32,071 bases of DNA, taken from assembly GCA_009842675.1 (NCBI GenBank), contig VYEX01000058.1, positions 1-32,071 on the forward strand, written 5' to 3'. The notes beneath the pieces were generated by a model. That model was not told where the DNA came from and did not search any database. It was given only the letters and a program-made list of their open reading frames with translations. Positions 15,610 through 23,354 of this stretch are shown piece by piece (position 1 is the stretch's first letter; each line of letters begins with the position of its first letter). The translations under genes were made by a program, and so were the position numbers. The stretch comes from Acidimicrobiia bacterium. GTDB taxonomy: Bacteria > Actinomycetota > Acidimicrobiia > Acidimicrobiales > Bin134.

Positions 15610-18336
15610 GTGCCCAACGCCCTCGTTATCGTCGAGTCTCCGGCCAAGGCCAAGACCATCGCGGGCTATTTGGGAAGCGGCTACGTGGTGGAGTCCTCAA
15701 TCGGGCACATCCGCGACCTGCCCAGCAACGCCGGCGAAGTACCTGAGGCGTATCGGGGCGAGTCGTGGTCTCGGCTGGGAATCGACGTCGACAACGACTT
15801 CAAACCGCTGTATGTGGTGCCCTCCGACAAGAAGTCTCAGATTCGCAAGCTGAAGCAACTTCTCAAAGAGTCCGACGAGCTGTACCTCGCCACCGACGAA
15901 GACCGTGAGGGAGAGGCCATTGCCTGGCACCTGCTCGAAGTCCTGTCCCCGAAGGCCGAAGTCAACGTCAAGCGAATGGTGTTCCACGAGATCACGCCGT
16001 CGGCCATTCGGTCGGCCATTGAATCTCCCCGGGACCTGGACCGCCGCTTGGTAGACGCCCAAGAGGCCCGACGATTGCTGGACCGGCTGTACGGCTACGA
16101 AGTGTCACCCGTGCTGTGGAAGAAGGTGCTGCCCCGTCTCTCGGCCGGCCGAGTGCAGAGCGTGGCCACCCGCATCGTGGTCGAGCGCGAGCGCGAGCGC
16201 ATGGCCTTCACCGCAGCTGACTATTGGAGCTTGAGCGCGGTGTTCCGGGTATTGGGCGACCTCAGCCCCGGCGACCCCTCCACCTTCACTGCCTCGCTAA
16301 CCGCGGTGGACGGGGCCAAAGTGGCGGTGGGCAAGGACTTCGCCAGCGATGGGCAACTCCGCAGCCCCGACGCCGTCCACCTCAACGAGGAGGCGGCCCA
16401 AACTCTGGCCCGTGGCCTGTCAGAGGCCGAGATCAGCGTCCGAGGCGTCGAAGTGAAGCCCTACCGCCGTCGGCCCGCGGCTCCCTTCATGACTTCCACC
16501 CTCCAGCAAGAGGCCGGTCGCAAGCTGCGCCTGTCGGCTGCCATGGCCATGAGAGCGGCCCAGTCCCTGTACGAGAAGGGCTACATCACCTACATGCGCA
16601 CCGACAGCACCACATTGTCGGAGGCAGCCTTGCAGGCGGCTCGTGCCGCGGTCTCCGAGCGCTTCGGAGCTTCCTATCTGCCCGACGAGGCCCGCCGATA
16701 CGCCAAGAAGGTGAAGAACGCCCAAGAAGCCCACGAAGCCATCCGTCCTTCGGGCGACCAGTTCCGCACCCCGGAGGAGGTAAGGGCCGAAGTGCCCCAA
16801 ATGGAGGCTCAGGTCTACGAGCTGATCTGGCAGCGAACAGTGGCTTCGCAGATGACCGACACAGTGGGCGAGACCGTCCATGTCGACCTCGGCGGGACAA
16901 CCGCCGATGGGCGCGACGCCGCGTTCTCGGCGGCGGGCACGGTGATCACCCATGAGGGTTTCCGCCGGGTGTACACCGAGGGCACCGACGAGGAGGCCGA
17001 CCAGGAGGAGGCCGAGCGGCGCATGCCATCGCTGGCCGCCGGCGATCCGCTGGCCATCGACGAGCTGTCTCCATCGGGCCACACCACCCAGCCCCCGGCC
17101 CGCTATACCGAGGCATCGCTGGTGCGGAGACTGGAGGAACTCGGCGTCGGCCGGCCGTCAACCTATGCCGCGATCATGAACACCATTGTCGATCGGGGCT
17201 ATGTGTGGAAGAAGGGGGCGGCGTTGGTCCCATCATTCACGGCATTTTCGGTGGTCACCCTGTTGGAACAGCACTTCCCCAACTTGGTGGACTATGCCTT
17301 CACCGCTCGCATGGAGGACGACCTCGACGGCATTGCCTCAGGCGACCGGGAGGCCATCCCCTGGTTGAGCCGCTTCTATTTCGGCCCAGCCGACAACGAG
17401 CCCGACGACGACTCCGCTCACGGTGTTGCCAAGTATGGGCTTCGCACCGCGGTGTCCGATCGCTTGGGCGACATCGACGCCCGAGCGGTGAACTCCATAC
17501 CCATCGGCGCAGACGAGAACGGAGAGCCGGTGGTGGTCAGGGTCGGTCGCTATGGGCCCTATGTACAGCGAGGCGAAGACCGAGCCAGCCTTCCCGACGA
17601 CCTGCCCCCCGATGAGCTGACCCTGGATCGGGCACTGTCGTTCATCTCGGCCCCCTCCGACGACCGCACTTTGGGCGACGACCCCGAGACCGGTCTGCCG
17701 GTGGTGGTGCGCTCCGGCCGGTTCGGCCCCTATGTCCAGATCGGAGAAGAAGCGGAAGACGGCGGGGAGAAGCCCAAGCGGGCATCTCTGCTAGCTGGCA
17801 TGCAGCCGGAGACGATCACGCTCGATGACGCCCTCAAAGTGCTGTCGCTGCCCCGCGTGGTGGGCACCGATCCGGCCGACGGCACCGAGGTCGTGGTTCA
17901 AAATGGGCGCTATGGCCCCTACGTCACCAAGGGCAAGGAGAATCGGAGCCTCGATTCCGAAGATCAACTCTTCACCATAACCCTGGAGCAGTGCCTGGAG
18001 CTGTTGGCCCAGCCCCGGCGGCGCCGGGGTCAAACGGCCAAGCCTCCCCTTCGGGATCTGGGCCTGGATCCGGCCACCGAGAAGCCAATGCTGGTCAAGG
18101 ACGGCCGCTACGGCCCCTACGTGACCGACGGCGAGGTGAACGCCTCGCTGGGCAAGGCCGACTCGGTGGAGACCCTGACCGTGGAACGGGCATCGGAGCT
18201 GCTCCAGAGACGGCGGGACAGAATCGCCGCCGGCGGTGGCAAGCCCAAGGCCCGGGGCAAGTCCACCGCCAAGAAGAAGACACCGGCGAAATCAGGGGCG
18301 GCAAAGAAAAAGTCGCCGCCTCGGTCGGGATCGTAA
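15610..18336 (+). CDS. topA: DNA topoisomerase I (type IA)
   Basis: A 908-residue enzyme that relaxes negative supercoils through a single-strand break. The Toprim domain begins at once (VIVESPAKAKTIAGYL with Glu9; acidic TDEDREGEA at about 95-103). The active-site Tyr is Y328 in GYITYMRTDS. The C-terminal part lacks zinc-finger cysteines and instead has four repeats with G-R-[YF]-G-P-Y-V, at about 645, 705, 765 and 835, then a Lys/Ala/Pro-rich tail of about 30 residues; this arrangement is actinobacterial. The tail probably binds DNA non-specifically. The GTG start follows a consensus promoter without a leader. Confidence 0.97.
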   Translation: MPNALVIVESPAKAKTIAGYLGSGYVVESSIGHIRDLPSNAGEVPEAYRGESWSRLGIDVDNDFKPLYVVPSDKKSQIRKLKQLLKESDELYLATDEDREGEAIAWHLLEVLSPKAEVNVKRMVFHEITPSAIRSAIESPRDLDRRLVDAQEARRLLDRLYGYEVSPVLWKKVLPRLSAGRVQSVATRIVVERERERMAFTAADYWSLSAVFRVLGDLSPGDPSTFTASLTAVDGAKVAVGKDFASDGQLRSPDAVHLNEEAAQTLARGLSEAEISVRGVEVKPYRRRPAAPFMTSTLQQEAGRKLRLSAAMAMRAAQSLYEKGYITYMRTDSTTLSEAALQAARAAVSERFGASYLPDEARRYAKKVKNAQEAHEAIRPSGDQFRTPEEVRAEVPQMEAQVYELIWQRTVASQMTDTVGETVHVDLGGTTADGRDAAFSAAGTVITHEGFRRVYTEGTDEEADQEEAERRMPSLAAGDPLAIDELSPSGHTTQPPARYTEASLVRRLEELGVGRPSTYAAIMNTIVDRGYVWKKGAALVPSFTAFSVVTLLEQHFPNLVDYAFTARMEDDLDGIASGDREAIPWLSRFYFGPADNEPDDDSAHGVAKYGLRTAVSDRLGDIDARAVNSIPIGADENGEPVVVRVGRYGPYVQRGEDRASLPDDLPPDELTLDRALSFISAPSDDRTLGDDPETGLPVVVRSGRFGPYVQIGEEAEDGGEKPKRASLLAGMQPETITLDDALKVLSLPRVVGTDPADGTEVVVQNGRYGPYVTKGKENRSLDSEDQLFTITLEQCLELLAQPRRRRGQTAKPPLRDLGLDPATEKPMLVKDGRYGPYVTDGEVNASLGKADSVETLTVERASELLQRRRDRIAAGGGKPKARGKSTAKKKTPAKSGAAKKKSPPRSGS

Positions 18337-18345
18337 GCCAGTAGC

Positions 18346-18364
18346 TACCCTGAGCGGGTGGAGG
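18346..18364 (+). promoter_or_regulatory. candidate promoter and ribosome site for MFS-tmk-holB
   Basis: TACCCT at 18346-18351 is followed after 6 nt by GTG at 18358, then GGAGG at 18360-18364 and the MFS ATG at 18374. If transcription starts near 18358 the leader is about 16 nt with a good ribosome site. The GTG itself opens a short frame that stops at 18384. Confidence 0.4.
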
Positions 18365-18373
18365 CGGCCCGGC

Positions 18374-19795
18374 ATGGCTTTTGACGAGTCCTCTGCGGTG
18401 CCCGAGCCCGCTAGTTCTCACAAGTCCTCGACCGTGGCCTCGGCTCGGATCGACCGGATTTTCGGAAGCGCCCAGTACTTCCGGTTGTGGATCGCCCAGA
18501 TCTTCTCCTCCGGCGGCGACTGGCTGGCCTTGTTCGCCATCCTCATCACCGCCGACCGCGTGGGCGGCGGCACCCCGGAGGCGTCGGTGGCCTACGTGAT
18601 GATCGCCCGCTTCCTTCCCGGACTCATTTTCGGATCGGCTGCCGGGGTGCTGGTGGACCGCTGGGACCGCAAGCGGACGATGGTGGTGTGCGATATCGGG
18701 CGGGCCGCCACCATCCTCTGGCTGCCGTTCGTGGACTTCGTCTGGCAGCTTGTGCTGGCCTCGCTCATCTTGGAGGGCTTTGCGCTGCTGTGGGCCCCGG
18801 CCAAGGAATCCTCGGTGCCCAATCTGGTTCCCCGGGAGAAGCTGACCGCGGTCAACTCGCTCTCATTGGTAGCCGCCTACGGCACATTCCCGCTGGCCGC
18901 GGCCGTGTCCATCGGTCTGGCCAGTTTGGCCACGGTGATCCAGCGCATCAGCGCCGTCGACTTTCTGCGCATCGACGCCGAGTCAATGGCGTTCTACATA
19001 GATGCGGCAACTTTCATCGCGTCAGCGGCGATAATCTCCCGGCTTGTCCTGCCCCGGGGGCCACAGACGACCAGTGGGCAGGCCGAGGGCTCGACTCGGG
19101 TTTGGGCGCCGGAGCAGGTATTCAAGGACTTGCGCGACGGGTGGAGCTACATCTTTTTGAACCCCACCGTGCGGACGGTGAATGTTGCCCTGGCCGTCGG
19201 TCTGATCGGCGGGGGGATGATCGTTCCGTTGGGTCCGGTGTTTGCCGAGGATGTGCTACACGTCGATGGCGGTGACGGATTCCGCGCTTTCATGGTGGCT
19301 CTGGGGATCGGCGTGGCCATCGGCATCGCCGGGTTGACCCTTCGGCAAAACCGCCTGCACAAGGAGCAGGTCTTTCTGGCCGCCGTCTTTGGGGCTGGCG
19401 CGTGCCTGTTTGTGGCCACTTCGATGTGGACCCTGGTGGGGTCGGCATTGCTCGTCGGCGGGCTCGGAGTGTGCGCAGGTACGGTCTACGTGTTGGGGAT
19501 CACCTTGCTCCAGGAGAACGCAACCGAAGAGCTGCGAGCCCGGGTATTCGCCGGGCTCTTCACGCTGGTGCGATCGTCGGTGATGCTCGCTCTGTTGCTC
19601 GGACCCGCGTTGGCTCTATTCCTCAACGGGCTGTCAGACAAGTTCTTCGACAAGGAGGTGAACATTCTGGGATTTGACGTGATCATCCCCGGTGTTCGTC
19701 TCACACTGTGGTTGGCCGCTCTCATCATGGTGGCCGCTGGCTTTTTGACTCTGGCTTCCAGACGCAGGGCCGGCGGACGAACTGCCAGCCCATGA
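18374..19795 (+). CDS. major facilitator superfamily transporter, tmk-linked
   Basis: A 473-residue polytopic protein with a polar N-terminal tail of about 30 residues, then FRLWIAQIFSSGGDWLALFA and a motif A-like region VLVDRWDRKRTMVV, typical of the MFS_3 / EntS-like group. ATG at 18374 has GGAGG 9 nt upstream; an in-frame extension back into topA is rejected. It lies 37 bp after topA and overlaps tmk by ATGA. In several Actinobacteria, as I recall, an MFS domain is fused in front of thymidylate kinase in one protein; here the two are separate frames. Substrate unknown; a nucleotide-linked role is only suggested by the conserved link. Confidence 0.88.
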   Translation: MAFDESSAVPEPASSHKSSTVASARIDRIFGSAQYFRLWIAQIFSSGGDWLALFAILITADRVGGGTPEASVAYVMIARFLPGLIFGSAAGVLVDRWDRKRTMVVCDIGRAATILWLPFVDFVWQLVLASLILEGFALLWAPAKESSVPNLVPREKLTAVNSLSLVAAYGTFPLAAAVSIGLASLATVIQRISAVDFLRIDAESMAFYIDAATFIASAAIISRLVLPRGPQTTSGQAEGSTRVWAPEQVFKDLRDGWSYIFLNPTVRTVNVALAVGLIGGGMIVPLGPVFAEDVLHVDGGDGFRAFMVALGIGVAIGIAGLTLRQNRLHKEQVFLAAVFGAGACLFVATSMWTLVGSALLVGGLGVCAGTVYVLGITLLQENATEELRARVFAGLFTLVRSSVMLALLLGPALALFLNGLSDKFFDKEVNILGFDVIIPGVRLTLWLAALIMVAAGFLTLASRRRAGGRTASP

Positions 19796-20394
19796 CCGGC
19801 CGCCTGATTGCGTTTGAGGGCGGCGAGGCTGCTGGCAAGAGCACGCAAGCCAAGCTGCTTGCTGATCGATTGGGGGCGTTGCTTACCTTCGAACCGGGCG
19901 CCACCGATTCGGGGGCCCGGATTCGCTCGCTGGTGTTGGATTCGCCCGATCTGGCGCCGTCTCCCCACACCGAGGCCCTATTGATGGCCGCCGACCGGGC
20001 CCAGCACGTTGCCGAGGTGATCCGCCCCGCCCTGGACTCGGGGATTCACGTGGTCACCGATCGGTTCATCGGGTCGTCTCTGGCCTATCAGGGCTTCGGA
20101 CGCCACTTGGGGGTTGAAGATGTCCTGGCTCTATCGCTCTTTGCCACCGGCGGTCTCCAAAGCGACCTGAATGTGCTGTTGGAGGTGTCCGAGGAGGTGG
20201 CCCGGTCTCGCCAGTCATCGCCCGGCGACCGAATCGAAGCTGAGAACGCCGACTTCCATCAGCGGGTGCTCGACGGATTCAGAACCCTGGCCCAGCAAGA
20301 CCCTGAGCGGTGGGTGGTGATCGACGGAGGCCGATCGGTTGGAGAAGTGGCCGATGCGGTGAATGCCGCGGTTCGGGATCGACTCGGTGTCTGA
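19792..20394 (+). CDS. tmk: thymidylate kinase (dTMP kinase)
   Basis: A 200-residue cytoplasmic enzyme that phosphorylates dTMP to dTDP with ATP. The P-loop is GGEAAGKST (residues 9-17), the TMP-binding DR motif is TDRFIGSSLAYQG, and the LID region is around RQSSPGDRIEAE. The length is normal for free-standing Tmk. ATG at 19792 overlaps the MFS stop as ATGA, and the conserved fold starts right after (GRLIAFEGGEAAGKS). holB begins inside its last codons. Grouping with topA and holB puts it in a DNA-replication operon. Confidence 0.94.
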   Translation: MTGRLIAFEGGEAAGKSTQAKLLADRLGALLTFEPGATDSGARIRSLVLDSPDLAPSPHTEALLMAADRAQHVAEVIRPALDSGIHVVTDRFIGSSLAYQGFGRHLGVEDVLALSLFATGGLQSDLNVLLEVSEEVARSRQSSPGDRIEAENADFHQRVLDGFRTLAQQDPERWVVIDGGRSVGEVADAVNAAVRDRLGV

Positions 20395-21508
20395 CTCGTT
20401 GAACCTGGATGAGCGACAACCCGATTCGCTGGGCGATTCGCTGGGCGACTCGCTGCCCGGCATCGACGATGCCGTCGACGATGTCTGGGCCCAGTTGGAG
20501 GGCCAGCCCCGGGCAGCCGAGATCCTGGCCTCGGCGGCGGCTCAGCCGGTTCACGCCTATCTGTTCTGCGGCCCGAGGGGCACCGGCAAGCGCACCGCCG
20601 CTTTGGCCTTTGCCGCATCGTTGATCGGGGCCGACTCCCGTAGTCGCCGCTTGGCGTTGTCGGGTCGCCATCCCGATCTGTCCATCCACGAGCCGGAGGG
20701 CCGGACGCTACGGGTGTCCGAAGCCGACGAGATCATCTTCGAGGCGTCCCGCAGCCCGGTGGAAGGGCAACTCAAGGTGATCGTCTGCGACCGGTTCCAC
20801 ACCGCTGAGCCGGAGGCAGTGGCCAGCCTGCTCAAGACCATCGAAGAGCCACCCCCCACCGCGGTGATCGTGCTGTTGAGCGAAGAGGTCCCTCCCGATC
20901 ACACCACCGTGGCCTCCCGCTGCATCATCGTGGAGTTCGACCCTGTGCCCGACGAAGACGTGCGCCACATCCTCGAGCGTGAGGGGGTGAGTTCTCAGGG
21001 CCTAGACGACATCGTGGCCGCCGCCGCGGGAGACGTGAGCCGGGCTCGCCTGCTGGCCACCGACGCCAGCCTCAGCGCTCGGCGTCAAGCGTGGGCTGGC
21101 GCGCCGGCCCGACTGGACGGCACCGGGAACACGGTGTCGGTGTTGGTCGACGAGCTGCGGGCGCTAATCGATGAGGCTCAGGAGCCGCTGACGGCTCGCC
21201 AGCGGACCGAGTCCGACGAGTTGGCCCGAGTGGAAGCCGAATTGGGTCCTCAGAGCCGTCTCCGCCGGGAGATGGACGCCCGCCACCGCCGAGAGCAGCG
21301 CCTTCTGCGGGTTGACGAACTGCGCTTCGGGCTGTCCACCCTGGCGGCCTTCTACCGCCAACAAATCGCTGACGACCACCATCCCCAGGAAGCGGTGGCC
21401 GCCATCACCCGCATCCGAGACGCCCACGCCGGCCTGGTCCGCAACCCCAACGAACCCCTCCTCCTCCAAGCCCTTTTCCTATCTTTACCCAGGGTGCATC
21501 ACTGGTAG
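20387..21508 (+). CDS. holB: DNA polymerase III delta' subunit-like clamp-loader protein
   Basis: A 373-residue AAA+ clamp-loader protein. The P-loop GPRGTGKRT is at residues 62-70, and the Ser-Arg-Cys motif (ASRC) that serves as the trans-acting arginine finger is kept. The zinc-module cysteines usual in bacterial delta' and gamma/tau are missing; only a GRHPDL remnant remains. The C-terminal part is rich in charged helices (RRREMDARHRREQR-like). GTG at 20387, overlapping tmk by 8 nt, is preferred; ATG at 20363 in the same frame is possible. The N-terminus contains a DSLG repeat (20423-20458). Its TAG stop is also part of the putative tRNA-Thr -10 box. Confidence 0.85.
   Translation: MSDSLNLDERQPDSLGDSLGDSLPGIDDAVDDVWAQLEGQPRAAEILASAAAQPVHAYLFCGPRGTGKRTAALAFAASLIGADSRSRRLALSGRHPDLSIHEPEGRTLRVSEADEIIFEASRSPVEGQLKVIVCDRFHTAEPEAVASLLKTIEEPPPTAVIVLLSEEVPPDHTTVASRCIIVEFDPVPDEDVRHILEREGVSSQGLDDIVAAAAGDVSRARLLATDASLSARRQAWAGAPARLDGTGNTVSVLVDELRALIDEAQEPLTARQRTESDELARVEAELGPQSRLRREMDARHRREQRLLRVDELRFGLSTLAAFYRQQIADDHHPQEAVAAITRIRDAHAGLVRNPNEPLLLQALFLSLPRVHHW
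20423..20458 (+). repeat. 12-bp tandem repeat, three units, in holB
   Basis: Two exact copies of GATTCGCTGGGC (20423-20434, 20435-20446) are followed by a third with three changes (20447-20458). The unit is a multiple of three and encodes DSLG, DSLG, DSLP in a non-conserved N-terminal tail, so copy number could vary without breaking the frame. Confidence 0.9.
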
Positions 21509-21511
21509 CCT
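21484..21511 (+). promoter_or_regulatory. candidate tRNA-Thr promoter
   Basis: TTTACC at 21484-21489, a 16-bp spacer, and TAGCCT at 21506-21511, 9 nt before the tRNA 5' end at 21521. The -10 box uses the holB stop codon. Read-through from holB is the alternative, with only 12 bp between gene ends. Confidence 0.4.
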
Positions 21512-21520
21512 GACGCCCGC

Positions 21521-21593
21521 GCCCGAGTAGCTCAGTCGGTAGAGCAATTCATTCGTAATGAATAGGTCAGGAGTTCGATTCTCCTCTCGGGCT
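21521..21593 (+). tRNA. tRNA-Thr(CGT)
   Basis: A complete 73-nt cloverleaf without encoded CCA. The acceptor stem is GCCCGAG/CTCGGGC, the D stem GCTC/GAGC, the anticodon stem ATTCA/TGAAT with loop TTCGTAA and anticodon CGT at 21554-21556, the T stem AGGAG/CTCCT with loop TTCGATT, and discriminator T73. All stems pair fully. It reads ACG codons. The 89 bp to the next gene hold no clear terminator. Confidence 0.97.
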
Positions 21594-21668
21594 CTCTAGG
21601 GCACATCAATGGTGCGGTCGGGAAGCCCGACTTGCCCGGCTGGGGATTCGCCCGGAATCAGTGGCTGG

Positions 21669-21674
21669 TACTGT
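21669..21674 (+). promoter_or_regulatory. candidate -10 box for enoyl-CoA hydratase family gene
   Basis: TACTGT ends 8 nt before the ATG at 21683, with no ribosome site, as expected for a leaderless transcript. No -35 was recognised. Confidence 0.35.
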
Positions 21675-21682
21675 CGCCCGCT

Positions 21683-22498
21683 ATGTCCTCCACAGACGAT
21701 TTCGTACTGATCGACCACCCCCGGCCCGACATCGCGCTGGTCACGCTGAACCGGCCCGAGCGCATGAACGCCATGGCCTTCGATGTGATGGTGCCCCTCG
21801 CTGATGCCCTGCGAGATGTCAACAACGACAACGACATTCGGGTGGTGGTGGTCACCGGCGCTGGTCATGGCTTCTGCTCCGGTGCCGACCTAGTGAGCGC
21901 GGGCCGAGTCCCCTACATCGATGGTCTCACTCCTTCAACGATCGCCCACCGGGCCGCCGACCGTCTTCACGAGGTCATTGAGCTGATTGGCGATCTGCAC
22001 CAGCCGGTGATTGCGGCAATCAATGGAGCGGCCATCGGCGGGGGGATGTGCCTCGCCCTGGCCTGCGACATACGCATTGCGTCCACCGAGGCCTACTTCC
22101 GGGCTGCCGGCATCAACAACGGCCTCACCGCGGCCGAGCTGGGTCTCAGCTTCACCCTGCCCCGGGCGATCGGGTCGTCGCGTGCCTTCGAGATCATGCT
22201 CACCGGACGAGACGTCGATGCCGATGAAGCCGCCCGCATCGGCCTCGTGAGCGAAACGGTGTCGCCGGCCGACCTGCTGGAGCGCTGCTACGAGATCGGC
22301 ACCGGCATCGCCGCCTTCAGCCGGCCCGGCACCGAGCTCACCAAGCGGTTGCTCTGGTCAGGCCTGGAGGCGTCCAGCTACGCGGCCCACATGCGCTCGG
22401 AAATGAACGCCCAGTTGCTGGTGCGAATGACCACCCGCAACTTCGAAGAGGCCATCCTGGCCCGCTCCGAAAAACGCCCTCCCGTCTTCGAAGACTGA
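21683..22498 (+). CDS. enoyl-CoA hydratase/isomerase family protein, non-canonical active site
   Basis: A 271-residue crotonase-fold protein acting on an acyl-CoA. The oxyanion-hole segments GFCSGADL (64-70) and AAIGGGM (116-122) are kept. By hand alignment to rat enoyl-CoA hydratase, the two catalytic glutamates (E144, E164) are Cys123 and Gly143; an acidic Glu152 in GLTAAELG lies where some isomerases of the superfamily have an acid. It may therefore be an isomerase, hydrolase or other crotonase rather than a hydratase. ATG at 21683 is chosen because the conserved domain begins soon after and a TACTGT box precedes it; 17 in-frame upstream codons reach back toward the tRNA. A 36-bp gap separates it from the convergent lipoprotein gene. 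Confidence 0.85.
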   Translation: MSSTDDFVLIDHPRPDIALVTLNRPERMNAMAFDVMVPLADALRDVNNDNDIRVVVVTGAGHGFCSGADLVSAGRVPYIDGLTPSTIAHRAADRLHEVIELIGDLHQPVIAAINGAAIGGGMCLALACDIRIASTEAYFRAAGINNGLTAAELGLSFTLPRAIGSSRAFEIMLTGRDVDADEAARIGLVSETVSPADLLERCYEIGTGIAAFSRPGTELTKRLLWSGLEASSYAAHMRSEMNAQLLVRMTTRNFEEAILARSEKRPPVFED

Positions 22499-22534
22499 CG
22501 CCTTCCCGAACGCCCACCGCGAGATCGGGTCCAG

Positions 22535-23329
22535 CTACGAGCCGTCCACCAGGCGCATGGGGAGCATGGTTAGGGAGGAGATGCTGCCGTCGACGGCGGA
22601 GGTGGTGAAGCCGGTCAAGGTTGCCCAGTCGCCGGAGGCGGGGCGCTGGTCGAAGGGCAGCGCGGTCTCGAACGGGAGGTTCTGACCGAGGGCTCCCCCT
22701 TGGGCCAGGGCCAGGCCTAGCAGGCCGTCCTGGTCCTCGATTTGGAACACGATTGTGCCCTCGAAGCCGTTGCCCTCGCCCCGCACCAACGTGCCGCCGG
22801 CCAGTAGCTCGCCGACGGCCGGGAACTCCACCACGATGTCCTCAGACTGAGCGCTGATTACCACCCAGACCAGGGCGCCGTCGTCGAGTTGGACTTGCTG
22901 CATATGGATGGTGGTGGCCAATCCGAACGGCGAGCCGTCCTCGGTCAGCCGGGGCAGTTCGGCGGTGGCCGTCATTTCGGATTGGACAGCCGGTCGAGGC
23001 ACGGCGACCCCTTCTCCGCGGGCTACTTGCAGGGCGAATTCCACCGCCGCCTCATCAGGGGTGCTCGGCCACACCTCAGGCTCGAATCGGGGCCACACCA
23101 GGAGTTCCGGTAAGGGAATGGGGGTGGGCTCGGGGATGGCGGTCGGGGCTGGCGTGGGCGTCATGGTTGGCGTTGGCGTTGGAACGACAACCGTCGGAAT
23201 TTCGTCCAGGTCCACGGTCTCTTCAGCGGCTACTGCATCGGCGGGCACCTCCGGCTCCTCGGCGTCGTTGCCGCAGCCAGCCACCACAACGACCACCGCC
23301 AGCAACAGAGCCCACGTCCGGCGAATCAC
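22535..23329 (-). CDS. secreted lipoprotein with Thr/Pro-rich linker, function unknown
   Basis: A 264-residue protein with a signal peptide (MIRR, then a hydrophobic run) and lipobox VAGC giving lipid-modified Cys19. An acidic stretch and a Pro/Thr-rich linker (about residues 46-74, many PTP units) follow, then a domain of about 190 residues with no recognised family. It would sit on the outer face of the cytoplasmic membrane. Start is GTG at 23329, preceded by TAGTGT with a 6-nt gap. It is divergent from the amidohydrolase with 25 bp between, and convergent with the crotonase gene. The linker suggests it reaches through the cell wall; binding versus enzymatic role cannot be told. Confidence 0.78.
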   Translation of the reverse strand: MIRRTWALLLAVVVVVAGCGNDAEEPEVPADAVAAEETVDLDEIPTVVVPTPTPTMTPTPAPTAIPEPTPIPLPELLVWPRFEPEVWPSTPDEAAVEFALQVARGEGVAVPRPAVQSEMTATAELPRLTEDGSPFGLATTIHMQQVQLDDGALVWVVISAQSEDIVVEFPAVGELLAGGTLVRGEGNGFEGTIVFQIEDQDGLLGLALAQGGALGQNLPFETALPFDQRPASGDWATLTGFTTSAVDGSISSLTMLPMRLVDGS

Positions 23330-23354
23330 ACTCGAACACTATCCTGGGGCCTCC
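23330..23354. promoter_or_regulatory. overlapping divergent -10 boxes, lipoprotein and amidohydrolase
   Basis: The 25-bp gap holds TAGTGT on the minus strand (23341-23336), 6 nt before the lipoprotein GTG, and TATCCT on the plus strand (23340-23345), 9 nt before the amidohydrolase ATG. The boxes share two base pairs, so the two promoters cannot be occupied at once, and each -35 would fall in the opposite gene. A GGGG at 23346-23349 may also serve as a ribosome site for the amidohydrolase. Confidence 0.45.

Noticed and set aside
22484..22495. 12-bp perfect palindrome GTCTTCGAAGAC at the end of the crotonase gene
   Set aside because: It is explained by codons V-F-E-D before the stop, has no T tract and is too short for a terminator.
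22908..23354. Long upstream extension of the amidohydrolase at 23355
   Set aside because: It is antisense to the lipoprotein and its Gly/Val/Ser-rich translation mirrors the Pro/Thr linker; the family domain begins after 23355.
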